The notes beneath the pieces are model-generated. The model did not search any database and was not told where the DNA came from. It saw nothing but the letters and a program-made list of their open reading frames with translations. Of a stretch of 64,000 nucleotides of DNA, positions 8,525 through 15,962 are shown in pieces. The position numbers and the translations under genes are program-made. Within the stretch, counting starts at the first letter, position 1, and each line of letters opens with the position of its first letter. This DNA is from Candidatus Gastranaerophilales bacterium (GTDB lineage Bacteria; Cyanobacteriota; Vampirovibrionia; Gastranaerophilales; Gastranaerophilaceae). The DNA is taken from contig JAFVFO010000049.1 in assembly GCA_017475485.1 (NCBI GenBank), forward strand, positions 1 to 64,000. The letters run 5' to 3'.

Positions 8525-9295
8525 TTACTTAGATTCTTGATTTTGTTTTTTAAATTCTTCAGGTGCATCTTCTCTATCTTGATTCCACCTGTCAAGGCCC
8601 ATTTGTTTGCGCACCAAGCCGATACCGACATGCACGCGCCATTCATCCATTTTCAACTGGGCTGCTAAAATTTTGTGACATCCGATAGGCGGAAGCGGTA
8701 ATAACGGCTCATAAAGATTTTTAATAGCCGTCATTTGGTCGGGTGTAATTGCCAATTTTCTTTTCGGGAATTGAACCTTCGGCAACATCATTTTTTGACG
8801 AATTAAATTAATACCGAAAAATACCTTTTTAGGTTCTAAATTAATTGCTTGTGCAATAACTTCATGCGCGTCCGGATTTGGAAGCGGAAGCATTTTCTTG
8901 TACATTTCTTCAATAACAGCAAGCTGTTCTTTATTAATTAATAAAGGTTTAGATTTTCTTTGCTGTGGTTTTCTTTGATTAAATCTGTTATTTTGGGGTC
9001 TTCCGCCATTAGGACGACGTTGGAAGCCTTGGTTGTCGCGTCTTTGGAAATTATTTCTCGGACGATTATTGTATCCGCCTTGACCCTGAGGCCTGTTATA
9101 TCTTCTTTGATATCCTTCCGGATTGCCTGAACCGGCACTATATCCGCGCGAATAATCTTGTACTACGCCATTTTCATCAGTCGGGGCATTAGATTCCGAT
9201 ATTTTTTCCGGATATAAACAATCGGGGCATATAACTCTTTTGGGGTTTTTAGTTTCAAATTCTTTACCACATTTAATACACTTGTTCGTAAACAT
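8525..9295 (-). CDS. Zinc-ribbon protein with RG-rich linker and two tandem C-terminal repeats
   Basis: 256 residues; the family is not recognised. Three regions are visible. (1) A zinc ribbon has cysteines 6, 9, 23 and 26 (CIKCGKEF … CPDC). (2) A low-complexity linker at about residues 48-118 is rich in Arg, Gly, Asn, Gln, Pro and Tyr (QRRYNRPQGQGGYNNRPRNN), like RNA-binding RGG tails. (3) Two related units start near residues 121 and 185. They share Y-x2-x-LPLP, then AH/CH-x-I-A, then K-V-x-x-G-I-x-L-(I/V)-R-x-Q-M. The repeats look helical and could bind nucleic acid. It is divergent from another zinc-ribbon gene with the same N-terminal pattern. RNA binding is an inference from composition only. 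Confidence 0.75.
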   Translation of the reverse strand: MFTNKCIKCGKEFETKNPKRVICPDCLYPEKISESNAPTDENGVVQDYSRGYSAGSGNPEGYQRRYNRPQGQGGYNNRPRNNFQRRDNQGFQRRPNGGRPQNNRFNQRKPQQRKSKPLLINKEQLAVIEEMYKKMLPLPNPDAHEVIAQAINLEPKKVFFGINLIRQKMMLPKVQFPKRKLAITPDQMTAIKNLYEPLLPLPPIGCHKILAAQLKMDEWRVHVGIGLVRKQMGLDRWNQDREDAPEEFKKQNQESK

Positions 9296-9435
9296 TAAGA
9301 TAATCTTTCTATTACTTTATTATTGTTCCTATCACTCAAAAAATCATATTCAACAGGCAATATTTTTTAAATGCATTCTCTCATTATATTAATATCCTTA
9401 TTTTATAAAAAAATAACATTTTATACAAGTTTTAT

Positions 9436-9464
9436 TTGAAAAAATTTTAAAAAATTGTTAAAAT
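9436..9464 (+). promoter_or_regulatory. Promoter of the 161-residue zinc-ribbon gene, apparently leaderless
   Basis: TTGAAA (9436-9441), a 17-base spacer and TAAAAT (9459-9464) with a TGT extension just before it. A start seven bases after the -10 box falls at 9471, next to the ATG at 9472. No ribosome binding site lies between. Confidence 0.65.
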
Positions 9465-9471
9465 TCATATT

Positions 9472-9957
9472 ATGGCAAAAGATGGATTAATCAACTGCAA
9501 AAAGTGCGGAACCTTGTTTTTCAAGACTTCAGAGCGTGAAGTCTGTGATGAATGCTTCAAAAAAGAGCTTGATATTATTGATGATATTAAAAAATATATT
9601 GTTTCTTCAAAGAAAGAAAAAGTTACAATTGAAGAAATTACTCAAAATGTTCCGGAAGCCAATCCGGCTGAACTTGAAGATTTAATTTCAAGAGGAAGAT
9701 TATTTACAATTTTACCCAAAATATCGGTAAAATGCCGTTTTTGCGGTGCAGAACTTGAAAATGACGAGAAAACAGGTTTTACCTGTAAAAAATGTTTAAT
9801 GAAATTCTCCCCAAAGATGAGTGAACTTGAAAAAAAAGGCCTGAAAATAAAAAATTATGAAGAAGAAGCGCGCACCCTGAACAGACGCCTAAGGGGCGGA
9901 ATGAACAGCGCAAATACTTCCACACGATACGGCTTTATTCAAAATTATGATTTGTAA
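9472..9957 (+). CDS. Double zinc-ribbon protein resembling the YvyF flagellar-operon family
   Basis: 161 residues. An N-terminal zinc ribbon (C9, C12, C25, C28; CKKCGTLFFKTSEREVCDEC) precedes a helical, winged-helix-like segment (residues 30-75: EEITQNVPEANPAELEDLISRGRL). A second ribbon follows at C88, C91, C105 and C108. The first half matches the pattern of YvyF/TIGR03826 proteins of Bacillus-type late flagellar operons, which are thought to be regulators. Here it is far from the flagellar clusters and 95 bases upstream of rpmI. The basic C-terminus (ARTLNRRLRGG) suits nucleic-acid binding. The family match is by eye. Confidence 0.7.
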   Translation: MAKDGLINCKKCGTLFFKTSEREVCDECFKKELDIIDDIKKYIVSSKKEKVTIEEITQNVPEANPAELEDLISRGRLFTILPKISVKCRFCGAELENDEKTGFTCKKCLMKFSPKMSELEKKGLKIKNYEEEARTLNRRLRGGMNSANTSTRYGFIQNYDL

Positions 9958-10005
9958 AACACTTGCATATAATTTATGTTTTTTATACAATCATCATGAC
10001 CTGAA

Positions 10006-10023
10006 GTGGCTTTGGTATGCCAC
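10006..10023 (+). promoter_or_regulatory. Candidate ribosomal-protein leader hairpin before rpmI-rplT
   Basis: GTGGC (10006-10010) pairs with GCCAC (10019-10023). The loop bases TTTG could pair with the following CAAAG in a pseudoknot. It lies 30 bases before the rpmI start, where an L20-binding autoregulatory structure would be expected. A perfect TATAAT at 9968-9973 could start the transcript. The structure is short and no known L20-leader consensus was matched. Confidence 0.35.
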
Positions 10024-10052
10024 AAAGGCTTTATAAACGAAAGGAATAAAAA

Positions 10053-10259
10053 ATGCCTAAAATGAAAACACATCGCTCTGCTGCAAAACGCTACAAAATT
10101 ACAGGTAGCGGTAAAGTTATGCGTCAAAAAGCAGGCAAAGGACACTTATTGGCTCACAAAAGCCCCGCTCGCAAAAACAGATTAACAGGAACTACAGAAG
10201 TTTTTGCAGGAAATCTTGATATGATTTCAAAAGAATTACCGTACATGAAAAAAGCGTAA
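10053..10259 (+). CDS. rpmI: Large ribosomal subunit protein bL35
   Basis: 68 residues. MPKMKTHRSAAKRYKITGSGKVMRQKAGKGH is the typical bL35 start (split here: MPKMKTHRSAAKRYK and GSGKVMR are the key motifs). The protein is very basic and of standard length (about 65). An AAAGGAAT ribosome site precedes it. rplT follows after 16 bases. The usual first gene of this operon, infC, is absent here. Confidence 0.96.
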   Translation: MPKMKTHRSAAKRYKITGSGKVMRQKAGKGHLLAHKSPARKNRLTGTTEVFAGNLDMISKELPYMKKA

Positions 10260-10275
10260 AAGAAGGGAATGAAAA

Positions 10276-10626
10276 ATGAGAGTCAAACGTGGTAACGTCT
10301 TAAGAAAAAGACATAAAAAAATATTAAAATTAGCTAAAGGTTTCTTGGGTGCAAGAAGCAGAATCTTCAAAGTTGCAAATATTGCAGTTATGAAGAAATT
10401 AAAATATCAATATAGAGATAGACGCGTTCTTAAAAGAAATATGCGTTCTCTTTGGATAATAAGAATTAATGCAGCCGTTCGTGAACTTGGCTTAAGCTAT
10501 TCTAAATTTATGAATTTGCTTAAAAAAGCCGATATTCAAGTAAACAGAAAAATGCTTGCAGAATTAGCAGTTAATGAACCTGAAGCATTTAAAGTTTTAG
10601 TTGAAACAGCATCTGCTGCAAAATAA
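10276..10626 (+). CDS. rplT: Large ribosomal subunit protein bL20
   Basis: 116 residues, the standard length. The diagnostic segments are [35 protein letters not shown], and [22 protein letters not shown]. bL20 is an early assembly protein that binds 23S rRNA, and in several bacteria it represses its own operon. An AGAAGGGAAT ribosome site precedes the ATG. A strong terminator follows. Confidence 0.97.
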   Translation: MRVKRGNVLRKRHKKILKLAKGFLGARSRIFKVANIAVMKKLKYQYRDRRVLKRNMRSLWIIRINAAVRELGLSYSKFMNLLKKADIQVNRKMLAELAVNEPEAFKVLVETASAAK

Positions 10627-10640
10627 GAATTTTAATATTT

Positions 10641-10677
10641 AAAAAAACGGCAGGCAAGACAGCTTGCCGTTTTTTTG
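10641..10677 (+). terminator. Intrinsic terminator of rpmI-rplT
   Basis: An 11-bp stem (AAAAAACGGCA with TGCCGTTTTTT) has a 12-base loop, which can instead fold into a shorter inner helix (GGCAAG/CTTGCC). A run of seven T follows the stem. Confidence 0.85.
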
Positions 10678-10723
10678 TACACTAAATAACTCTAAAATCA
10701 AAAATACCATAAGGAGCTATGCT

Positions 10724-11662
10724 TTGCAGAAAAGATACTATCCCCTTAGCAAATATTTTCAGGAAACCTTTAATAAAAAGGTTTATAAAATTACACTTGA
10801 CGCAGGGCTATATTGCCCAAACCGCGACGGTACAATATCATTTGGCGGGTGTATTTTTTGTGATGAAGTCGGAAGCTATTCAAGATGTAATCAAAAACAA
10901 TCTATTAAAGAACAGGTCAAAGAAAGTATTGAAAAGTTATCTCATCAGTTCAAAGCCGAATTGTTTATGGCATATTTTCAATCTTATTCCAATACTTATG
11001 CGCCTCTTGAGAAGCTGAAAAACATATATGATAATGCTTTCTGTGACAGCAGAGTTGTTTCAATTTCAATAGGAACAAGGCCTGATTGCATAGATAGTGA
11101 GAAATTAGATTTAATTTCCTCATATCCATATCCTTGGATAGAATTCGGGCTTCAAAGCGCGCATGATGAAACTTTGAAAAAAATAAACAGAGGGCATGAC
11201 TTTGAATGTTTTAAAAATGCGGTTATTGAAACAAAAAAACGAGGGATAAAAGTTTGCGCACATATTATTTTGGGTTTTCCTAATGAAACACGCGAAATTA
11301 TGCTTCAAACCGCGCGTAAATTAGCAGAGCTTGAAATAGACAGTATCAAAATCCACATGCTGACTATTTTAAAAGATTCGCCTTTAGCAAAGATATATAA
11401 CGATAATCCTTTTTATTTAATGAATATGGAGCAATATTCAGAAATTGTTTGTGATATACTTGAAATCTTGCCTCCAAATTGTATAATTCAAAGAATAGCA
11501 GGAACAGGCTATTGCGAAACCACATTAACACCAAAATGGGTAAACAGGCGATTTGAAATTTTAAATATGATTGATAAAATTATGATTCAAAGAAATTCCT
11601 ATCAGGGAGATAAATATAAATTTAGCCATATAGCACTTGAACATCATCAAGATTTGTTTTAG
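10724..11662 (+). CDS. Radical SAM protein of the YhcC/TIGR01212 family
   Basis: The cluster motif is in GLYCPNRDGTISFGGCIFC, the signature of this family. SISIGTRPDCI, EFGLQSAHDETLKKINRGHD and VCAHIILGFPNE are further family blocks. The open frame could extend to 10664, but that start lies inside the rplT terminator. TTG 10724 follows AAGGAG (10711-10716) by 7 bases and gives LQKRYYPLSKYF, the usual N-terminus, for a protein of 312 residues against a family norm near 305. The exact reaction is not established for the family. The C-terminus overlaps the convergent higA gene by 41 bases. Confidence 0.85.
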   Translation: MQKRYYPLSKYFQETFNKKVYKITLDAGLYCPNRDGTISFGGCIFCDEVGSYSRCNQKQSIKEQVKESIEKLSHQFKAELFMAYFQSYSNTYAPLEKLKNIYDNAFCDSRVVSISIGTRPDCIDSEKLDLISSYPYPWIEFGLQSAHDETLKKINRGHDFECFKNAVIETKKRGIKVCAHIILGFPNETREIMLQTARKLAELEIDSIKIHMLTILKDSPLAKIYNDNPFYLMNMEQYSEIVCDILEILPPNCIIQRIAGTGYCETTLTPKWVNRRFEILNMIDKIMIQRNSYQGDKYKFSHIALEHHQDLF

Positions 11663-11906
11663 ATTTTGCTTGAAATAAATCATATTGAGATTGTAAATCC
11701 AGCCAAAATTGCGCATCGGAATTAAATGCTTTGGCAATTTTAAGTGCCATTACAGGGGAAATTGCGGCTTTGCAATTAATTATATCGTAAATCGTTTTTC
11801 TTGATACTCCAAGTTTTATTGCAACCTTAGCAACAGACAAACCGAGTTCATCTAAATATCCTTCCTTTAACAATTTTCCGGGGTGAGACGGGTTATACAT
11901 TTCCAT
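11622..11906 (-). CDS. higA: HigA-type antitoxin, helix-turn-helix XRE family
   Basis: 94 residues. It begins MEMYNPSHPGKLLKEGYLDELGLS (key part HPGKLLKE), the standard HigA/VapI start. The HTH is VAKVAIKLGVSRKTIYDIINCKAAISPVMALKIAKAF (recognition part GVSRKTIYDIIN). The tail is AQFWLDLQSQYDL, also typical. It should neutralise the HigB toxin and repress the operon. It follows the toxin gene by 11 bases, the normal toxin-first order. A ribosome site (AAGGAG) is present. It overlaps the end of the radical SAM gene, suggesting insertion of the module into a tight gap. Confidence 0.9.
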   Translation of the reverse strand: MEMYNPSHPGKLLKEGYLDELGLSVAKVAIKLGVSRKTIYDIINCKAAISPVMALKIAKAFNSDAQFWLDLQSQYDLFQAKSKTNLDDVQVLYG

Positions 11907-11917
11907 AATTTATCTCC

Positions 11918-12136
11918 TTAGTGATAATCTTGATAATCAACAATATAAACATCTTCATTTTCAAATTTGAAAGTTATTCGCCAATTTACTTGAACGGTTA
12001 CTGACCATAAATTTTTCATATCACCTTTTAGCCGGTGTAATTTAAATGACGGTATATTTGCGTGTTCAATTTTGCGAGCTTTATTTAAAACAGTTAAGAT
12101 TAAGTTTAATTTTTGTATATTGTCAAGTAACACCAT
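11918..12136 (-). CDS. higB: HigB-type toxin, N-terminally shortened
   Basis: 72 residues against the usual 92 or so. The conserved core is intact: FKLHRLKGDMKNLWSVTVQ, NWRITFKFENEDVYIVDYQDYH. The expected first 20 or so residues (the MIKSFRHKGLExFF-type helix) are missing. An in-frame TGA lies 9 bases before the ATG, and the pckA terminator occupies the upstream DNA, so the 5' end appears deleted. No ribosome site precedes the ATG. Family members are ribosome-dependent mRNA endonucleases. The retained core holds the usual active-site strand, so partial activity cannot be excluded, but loss of function is more likely. Confidence 0.8.
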   Translation of the reverse strand: MVLLDNIQKLNLILTVLNKARKIEHANIPSFKLHRLKGDMKNLWSVTVQVNWRITFKFENEDVYIVDYQDYH

Positions 12137-12150
12137 ACAAAATCAATACA

Positions 12151-12175
12151 AAAAACGGGGCTGTAGCCCCGTTTT
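12151..12175. terminator. Terminator of pckA, able to act on both strands
   Basis: ACGGGGC (12155-12161) and GCCCCGT (12166-12172) form a 7-bp GC-rich stem with a TGTA loop. Runs of A and T flank it. On the minus strand it ends pckA and lies 15 bases upstream of the shortened higB. Confidence 0.9.
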
Positions 12176-12184
12176 ATACATTTT

Positions 12185-13780
12185 TTATACTCTGCTTAAT
12201 GGTTTTGGGCCGGCATTAACAATTTCTGATGGCATATTCGGGTATTTGCTTGAGAAATTGTCATTGAACATGGTTGCTAATTTATTAGCTTGGACATCAT
12301 AAGCCTCTTTATCAGCCCACATTCCTCTTGCGTCTAACATTTCATCAGGAACATTAGGACAGCTTACAGGATAATCAACATTGAATACATCATGGTGTTT
12401 GAATTCAATGTTGTCAAATGTTCCGTTTAAGGCTGCAGTTACCATAGCGCGGGTGTATGATAATTTCATACGTTTAGCACCCATAGAAGCTGAACCGCCT
12501 GCCCAGCCTGTATTTACAAGGTAAACTTTAGTGCCGTATTGGTCTAATTTATCACCGAGCATTTTAGCATAAACGCTTGCGTCCATTGGCATAAAGGGTT
12601 CACCGAATAATGTAGAGAAAGTCGGAACAGGTTCTGTGATACCGCGTTCAGTTCCGGCTAATTTAGAAGTGAAGCCTGTAACGAAGTGATACATCGCAGC
12701 GTTTTTATCTAATCTTGATATTGGAGGTAATACACCGAATGCGTCAGCTGTTAAGAAGATAACAACCTTTGGAATACCGCCCATAGAAGGAATTTGAGAA
12801 TTATTAATATAATCAACAGGGTAACCTACGCGGGTATTTTCTGTTAATGAGCCGTCATTGAAGTCAAATTCTCTTGTTTCTTCATCCATTATAACGTTTT
12901 CAACCAAAGAACCGAATTTAATAGCATTATAAATATCGGGTTCATTTTCAGCAGATAAATTGATACATTTTGCATAACATCCGCCTTCAAAGTTGAATAC
13001 GCCGTCAGGTGACCAGCCATGTTCATCATCTCCGATTAATTTTCTGGATGGGTCAGCAGATAATGTTGTTTTACCTGTACCGGATAAACCGAAGAATACT
13101 GCTGTTTCATGGGTACTTGGGTCCATATTAGCTGAACAGTGCATTGGAAGAACGTTTTTCTTTGTCATAACGTAGTTCATAGTTGAAAATACTGATTTTT
13201 TAATTTCGCCTGCGTATTGTGAACCTGCGATAATAATTGTATGAGCTTCATAATCTATTGCAATACAAGCTTCTGAGTTAACTCCGTCACGTTCAGGGTC
13301 GCATTTAAAACCGGGTGCGCAGATAATTGTATAATCAGCTTTACCGTAGTTTGCAAGTTCTTCTTTTGTAGGTCTTATTAATAATTGATGAATAAACATA
13401 TTTTGAGAAGCTAATTCATTAATTACTCTGAATTTTTGAGTATATTTTTTATCAGCGCCTGCAAAACCGTCAAAAACAAATACTTCTTTATCGCATAAGT
13501 ATTGAATCATTTGTTCTTTAATAGCGTTAAATTTTTCGCGTGTTATAGGAACATTTACTTTGCCCCAAGCGATTTCATTGTGAACACCGTCTGTATCCAC
13601 AATAAATTTATCTTTAGGTGAACGGCCTGTGTATTTGCCTGTTGTTACAACTAAAGCACCTGTTTTAGATAATTTGCCTTCGCCTCTTCTAATAGCGAAC
13701 TCTGTTAATTGAGCAGGTTCTAAGTTGCGATAAACTGCTTTGGCACGAATGCCTAATTGTTCAATTCCGTATGTTTCCAT
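12185..13780 (-). CDS. pckA: Phosphoenolpyruvate carboxykinase (ATP)
   Basis: 531 residues, the usual length. It converts oxaloacetate and ATP to phosphoenolpyruvate, ADP and CO2, the entry to gluconeogenesis, or the reverse direction in fermentation. The visible motifs are GKYTGRSPKDKFIV, the P-loop GLSGTGKTTLS near residue 233, the metal-binding LIGDDEHGW, and TRVGYPVDYI. The C-terminal NTGWAGG and GAKRMKLSYTRAM segments are also typical. A promoter (TTGAAA-17-TACAAT) and an AAAGGAG ribosome site precede the ATG. Confidence 0.96.
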   Translation of the reverse strand: METYGIEQLGIRAKAVYRNLEPAQLTEFAIRRGEGKLSKTGALVVTTGKYTGRSPKDKFIVDTDGVHNEIAWGKVNVPITREKFNAIKEQMIQYLCDKEVFVFDGFAGADKKYTQKFRVINELASQNMFIHQLLIRPTKEELANYGKADYTIICAPGFKCDPERDGVNSEACIAIDYEAHTIIIAGSQYAGEIKKSVFSTMNYVMTKKNVLPMHCSANMDPSTHETAVFFGLSGTGKTTLSADPSRKLIGDDEHGWSPDGVFNFEGGCYAKCINLSAENEPDIYNAIKFGSLVENVIMDEETREFDFNDGSLTENTRVGYPVDYINNSQIPSMGGIPKVVIFLTADAFGVLPPISRLDKNAAMYHFVTGFTSKLAGTERGITEPVPTFSTLFGEPFMPMDASVYAKMLGDKLDQYGTKVYLVNTGWAGGSASMGAKRMKLSYTRAMVTAALNGTFDNIEFKHHDVFNVDYPVSCPNVPDEMLDARGMWADKEAYDVQANKLATMFNDNFSSKYPNMPSEIVNAGPKPLSRV

Positions 13781-13813
13781 AATAATCTCCTTTAATTTTG
13801 AACATATAGCTTA

Positions 13814-13842
13814 ATTGTATGCCAAACACTAATTATTTTCAA
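13814..13842 (-). promoter_or_regulatory. Promoter of pckA
   Basis: On the minus strand TTGAAA (13842-13837), a 17-base spacer and TACAAT (13819-13814). The predicted start is near 13807, leaving a leader of about 27 bases with an AGGAG site before the ATG at 13780. Confidence 0.65.
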
Positions 13843-13867
13843 GGCACAATCGTAAATATGGTCTAGA

Positions 13868-14992
13868 TTAAAATTTAACAGCGTCGGGATTTAAGGCAAG
13901 CCATTGGTACGAATCTTGAATTTCAGGCATTTCCACAATAAATATACCGCCTGATTTACCGGCTTTTGACATCAAAGCACCATTTTGAAGCATTGCTTTA
14001 AGCGCACGGCGGATTGTATTCGGGCTTACATTTAAAATAGAAGCTAAAACGCGTATGGGTGCAAGTTTATCCCCCTGTTCATAGTTTTGAACGATATGTT
14101 TTTTTAAATGTTCAAGGGTTTTCTGCCAGGAATATGTATAATCTTGATTGAAATTAATTTTCTTTTTTTCCTGCGAAATAAAATCTTTTTTATGGTTTTT
14201 ACTTCCTAAATAAATTGTTCCATACTGCCCTCTGCGCGCAAGTATAATCTTTTTAGAGCTTAAATATTTCATTGCGTCATTAATTGTTTTAACGCTTACT
14301 TCAAACATTGCGGATAATGCTTTATTCGGAAGGATTTTGTCCCCTTGCTTGTATGTTTTTTCAAGATAGCCTTGAATTTTATCAATTAATTGAAATTTTA
14401 AAGTAAAATTTTCATCTTTAATATTAAGCTCAAGCTCTTTTTTGGAAAGTTTAAATTCTTTTTTATATATCCAAAGATATTTATTGCCTTTTGCACGCAC
14501 TTTTTCAAGATATCCGCCAAGTGCCAAATTAGATAATGCAAGCCTTATTGTATTTTTTGAAATATCGCAAATATGTGATAATTCAGCTATTGAAGGTATT
14601 GCGCTGTTAAGTGCTACGTTATAATCAAGCACTATTTTTTTAATTTTGTATTCTGCAATTGTGCCATGGTACAAGCTGTTATCTTCGTTTTCGGGGTTTA
14701 AATCCTTTGAATAAAAGTCTGCAATTGATGTACCGCTTGATTGTTTTGAAGTAAAGTAGCCCAAATTTTTTACATAACGAATAGAATTTTGTATAGTGGC
14801 GCTTGAAACATCCAAATAATTTGCAAGGTCATATTTTGAGGGAATAAAATCACCGATATCTGCAATACCGTGTTCTAAGGAATGTTTAACCCATTCAATA
14901 AGCCATAATGAAATCATCTGCCCTTTTGGCATATTTGATGATTCAAAATCAGGCCTGGGTATTTTTATATCATCAAGAGTTAAATGTTTCAT
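13868..14992 (-). CDS. Regulator built of four GntR-like winged-helix units
   Basis: 374 residues. Four copies of a GntR-type DNA-binding unit are visible, at about residues 25-90, 105-170, 195-265 and 285-352. Each has the pattern 'GD/P-L-x-L-A-x-x-x-x-V-S-x-x-T-I-x-x-A-L/M-K/R-x-L'. Examples are SKYDLANYLDVSSATIQNSI, IAELSHICDISKNTIRLAL, NKALSAMFEVSVKTINDAM and IRVLASILNVSPNTIRRAL. No aminotransferase, FCD or UTRA effector domain follows. It may bind a long multi-site operator. It faces the WYL-like gene pair divergently, 55 bases away, so it might control it. Ordinary GntR proteins have one such unit. Confidence 0.75.
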   Translation of the reverse strand: MKHLTLDDIKIPRPDFESSNMPKGQMISLWLIEWVKHSLEHGIADIGDFIPSKYDLANYLDVSSATIQNSIRYVKNLGYFTSKQSSGTSIADFYSKDLNPENEDNSLYHGTIAEYKIKKIVLDYNVALNSAIPSIAELSHICDISKNTIRLALSNLALGGYLEKVRAKGNKYLWIYKKEFKLSKKELELNIKDENFTLKFQLIDKIQGYLEKTYKQGDKILPNKALSAMFEVSVKTINDAMKYLSSKKIILARRGQYGTIYLGSKNHKKDFISQEKKKINFNQDYTYSWQKTLEHLKKHIVQNYEQGDKLAPIRVLASILNVSPNTIRRALKAMLQNGALMSKAGKSGGIFIVEMPEIQDSYQWLALNPDAVKF

Positions 14993-15047
14993 ACTTAAGC
15001 CAAGACTTTTTTACATTATAATATGAAATAAAATTTTTCGCTATAAT

Positions 15048-15962
15048 ATGATTATGAATATGAAGCAGGAAACTTCTTTAAGAATTTTATTTTTATTAAA
15101 TTTACTCTACAATGGTAAATATTCTAAAAATGAAATCATGGAAGAATTTAAAAAAAACGGTGTAACAGTAAGAAGAAGCTCCATAAACAATTACATAGAA
15201 AAATTAAAAGAATACGATATCCCGATTGTTGTTGAGCAAATCAAAAAAAGCAATTACTACTCAATAAAAAATGAGTGCCAGCTTGATTTAAAAACAAGCG
15301 AAATAAACGCTTCTTCGGATGTAAAAAGGCTTTTAATAAGCGAAAAAAATGAATACATAATAAAAAAGGCAATGCGTGTATTTTATAAATTTGCCTTGCA
15401 AACAGAAGACAAAGGAATAAGGCAGGAGCTTATAAATTTCGGCTATTATTCAAAAATTAACTGGCTTCTTGTAAAGTGCTTAAGAGAACATTGCAAAAAG
15501 AAAAATATAATAAAAATTGATTATCTGCTTCCAAACGGAAAAAACAGATACATTAATTTCCATGCGGATACAATCAGAATGGGGGAATGGTCTGAAAGAT
15601 TATATTTATCGGGCTTTTTTGAAGGCGATAATAAAATTTCCCAGCTTCCTATTGATAAAATTTTTATGATTAAAAAAGTAATAAAAGAAAATGTGCGCAT
15701 TTCTTTTGAAACCAAAGTTTTAACCTATAAAGTTGGTCTTGATACATATAATGAAGCGCAGCCCGATGAAAAAGAATCGGTGCAGATAAAAGATAATATA
15801 GCAATAATAAAACGACCCGCAGATGATATATTCTTTACAATTCAAAGATTATTATATTTTTGCCCTGATTTATATTATATTTCTGATGTAGGCATAAAAA
15901 ATCTTGTACAAGAAAAACTATACACCTTGAAAGATATGTATGATGATGAAATATACAAATAA
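15048..15962 (+). CDS. WYL-like transcriptional regulator, first of a pair
   Basis: 304 residues. An N-terminal winged helix (about 5-65: LRILFLLNLLYNGKYSKNEIMEEF, with VTVRRSSINNYIEKL as the recognition part) precedes a linker. A WYL-like domain spans about 150-215 (KIDYLLPNGKNRYINF, GEWSERLYLSGFFEGDN, ISQLPIDKIFMIKKV). The canonical W-Y-L is replaced by RLYL, so the match is loose. Three ATGs are possible (15048, 15054, 15060). A TATAAT lies immediately before the first, which favours the later ones. The end overlaps the next regulator by 23 bases, as in pafB-pafC type pairs. Confidence 0.65.
   Translation: MIMNMKQETSLRILFLLNLLYNGKYSKNEIMEEFKKNGVTVRRSSINNYIEKLKEYDIPIVVEQIKKSNYYSIKNECQLDLKTSEINASSDVKRLLISEKNEYIIKKAMRVFYKFALQTEDKGIRQELINFGYYSKINWLLVKCLREHCKKKNIIKIDYLLPNGKNRYINFHADTIRMGEWSERLYLSGFFEGDNKISQLPIDKIFMIKKVIKENVRISFETKVLTYKVGLDTYNEAQPDEKESVQIKDNIAIIKRPADDIFFTIQRLLYFCPDLYYISDVGIKNLVQEKLYTLKDMYDDEIYK

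Noticed and set aside
10719..11018. 99-codon open frame starting at ATG 10719
   Set aside because: It is a different frame inside the radical SAM gene, whose conserved motifs lie in the other frame; the ATG is too close to the ribosome site.
12072..12302. Plus-strand 76-codon frame over higB, the terminator and the pckA end
   Set aside because: It is antisense to clearly conserved genes and runs across a terminator; no family features.
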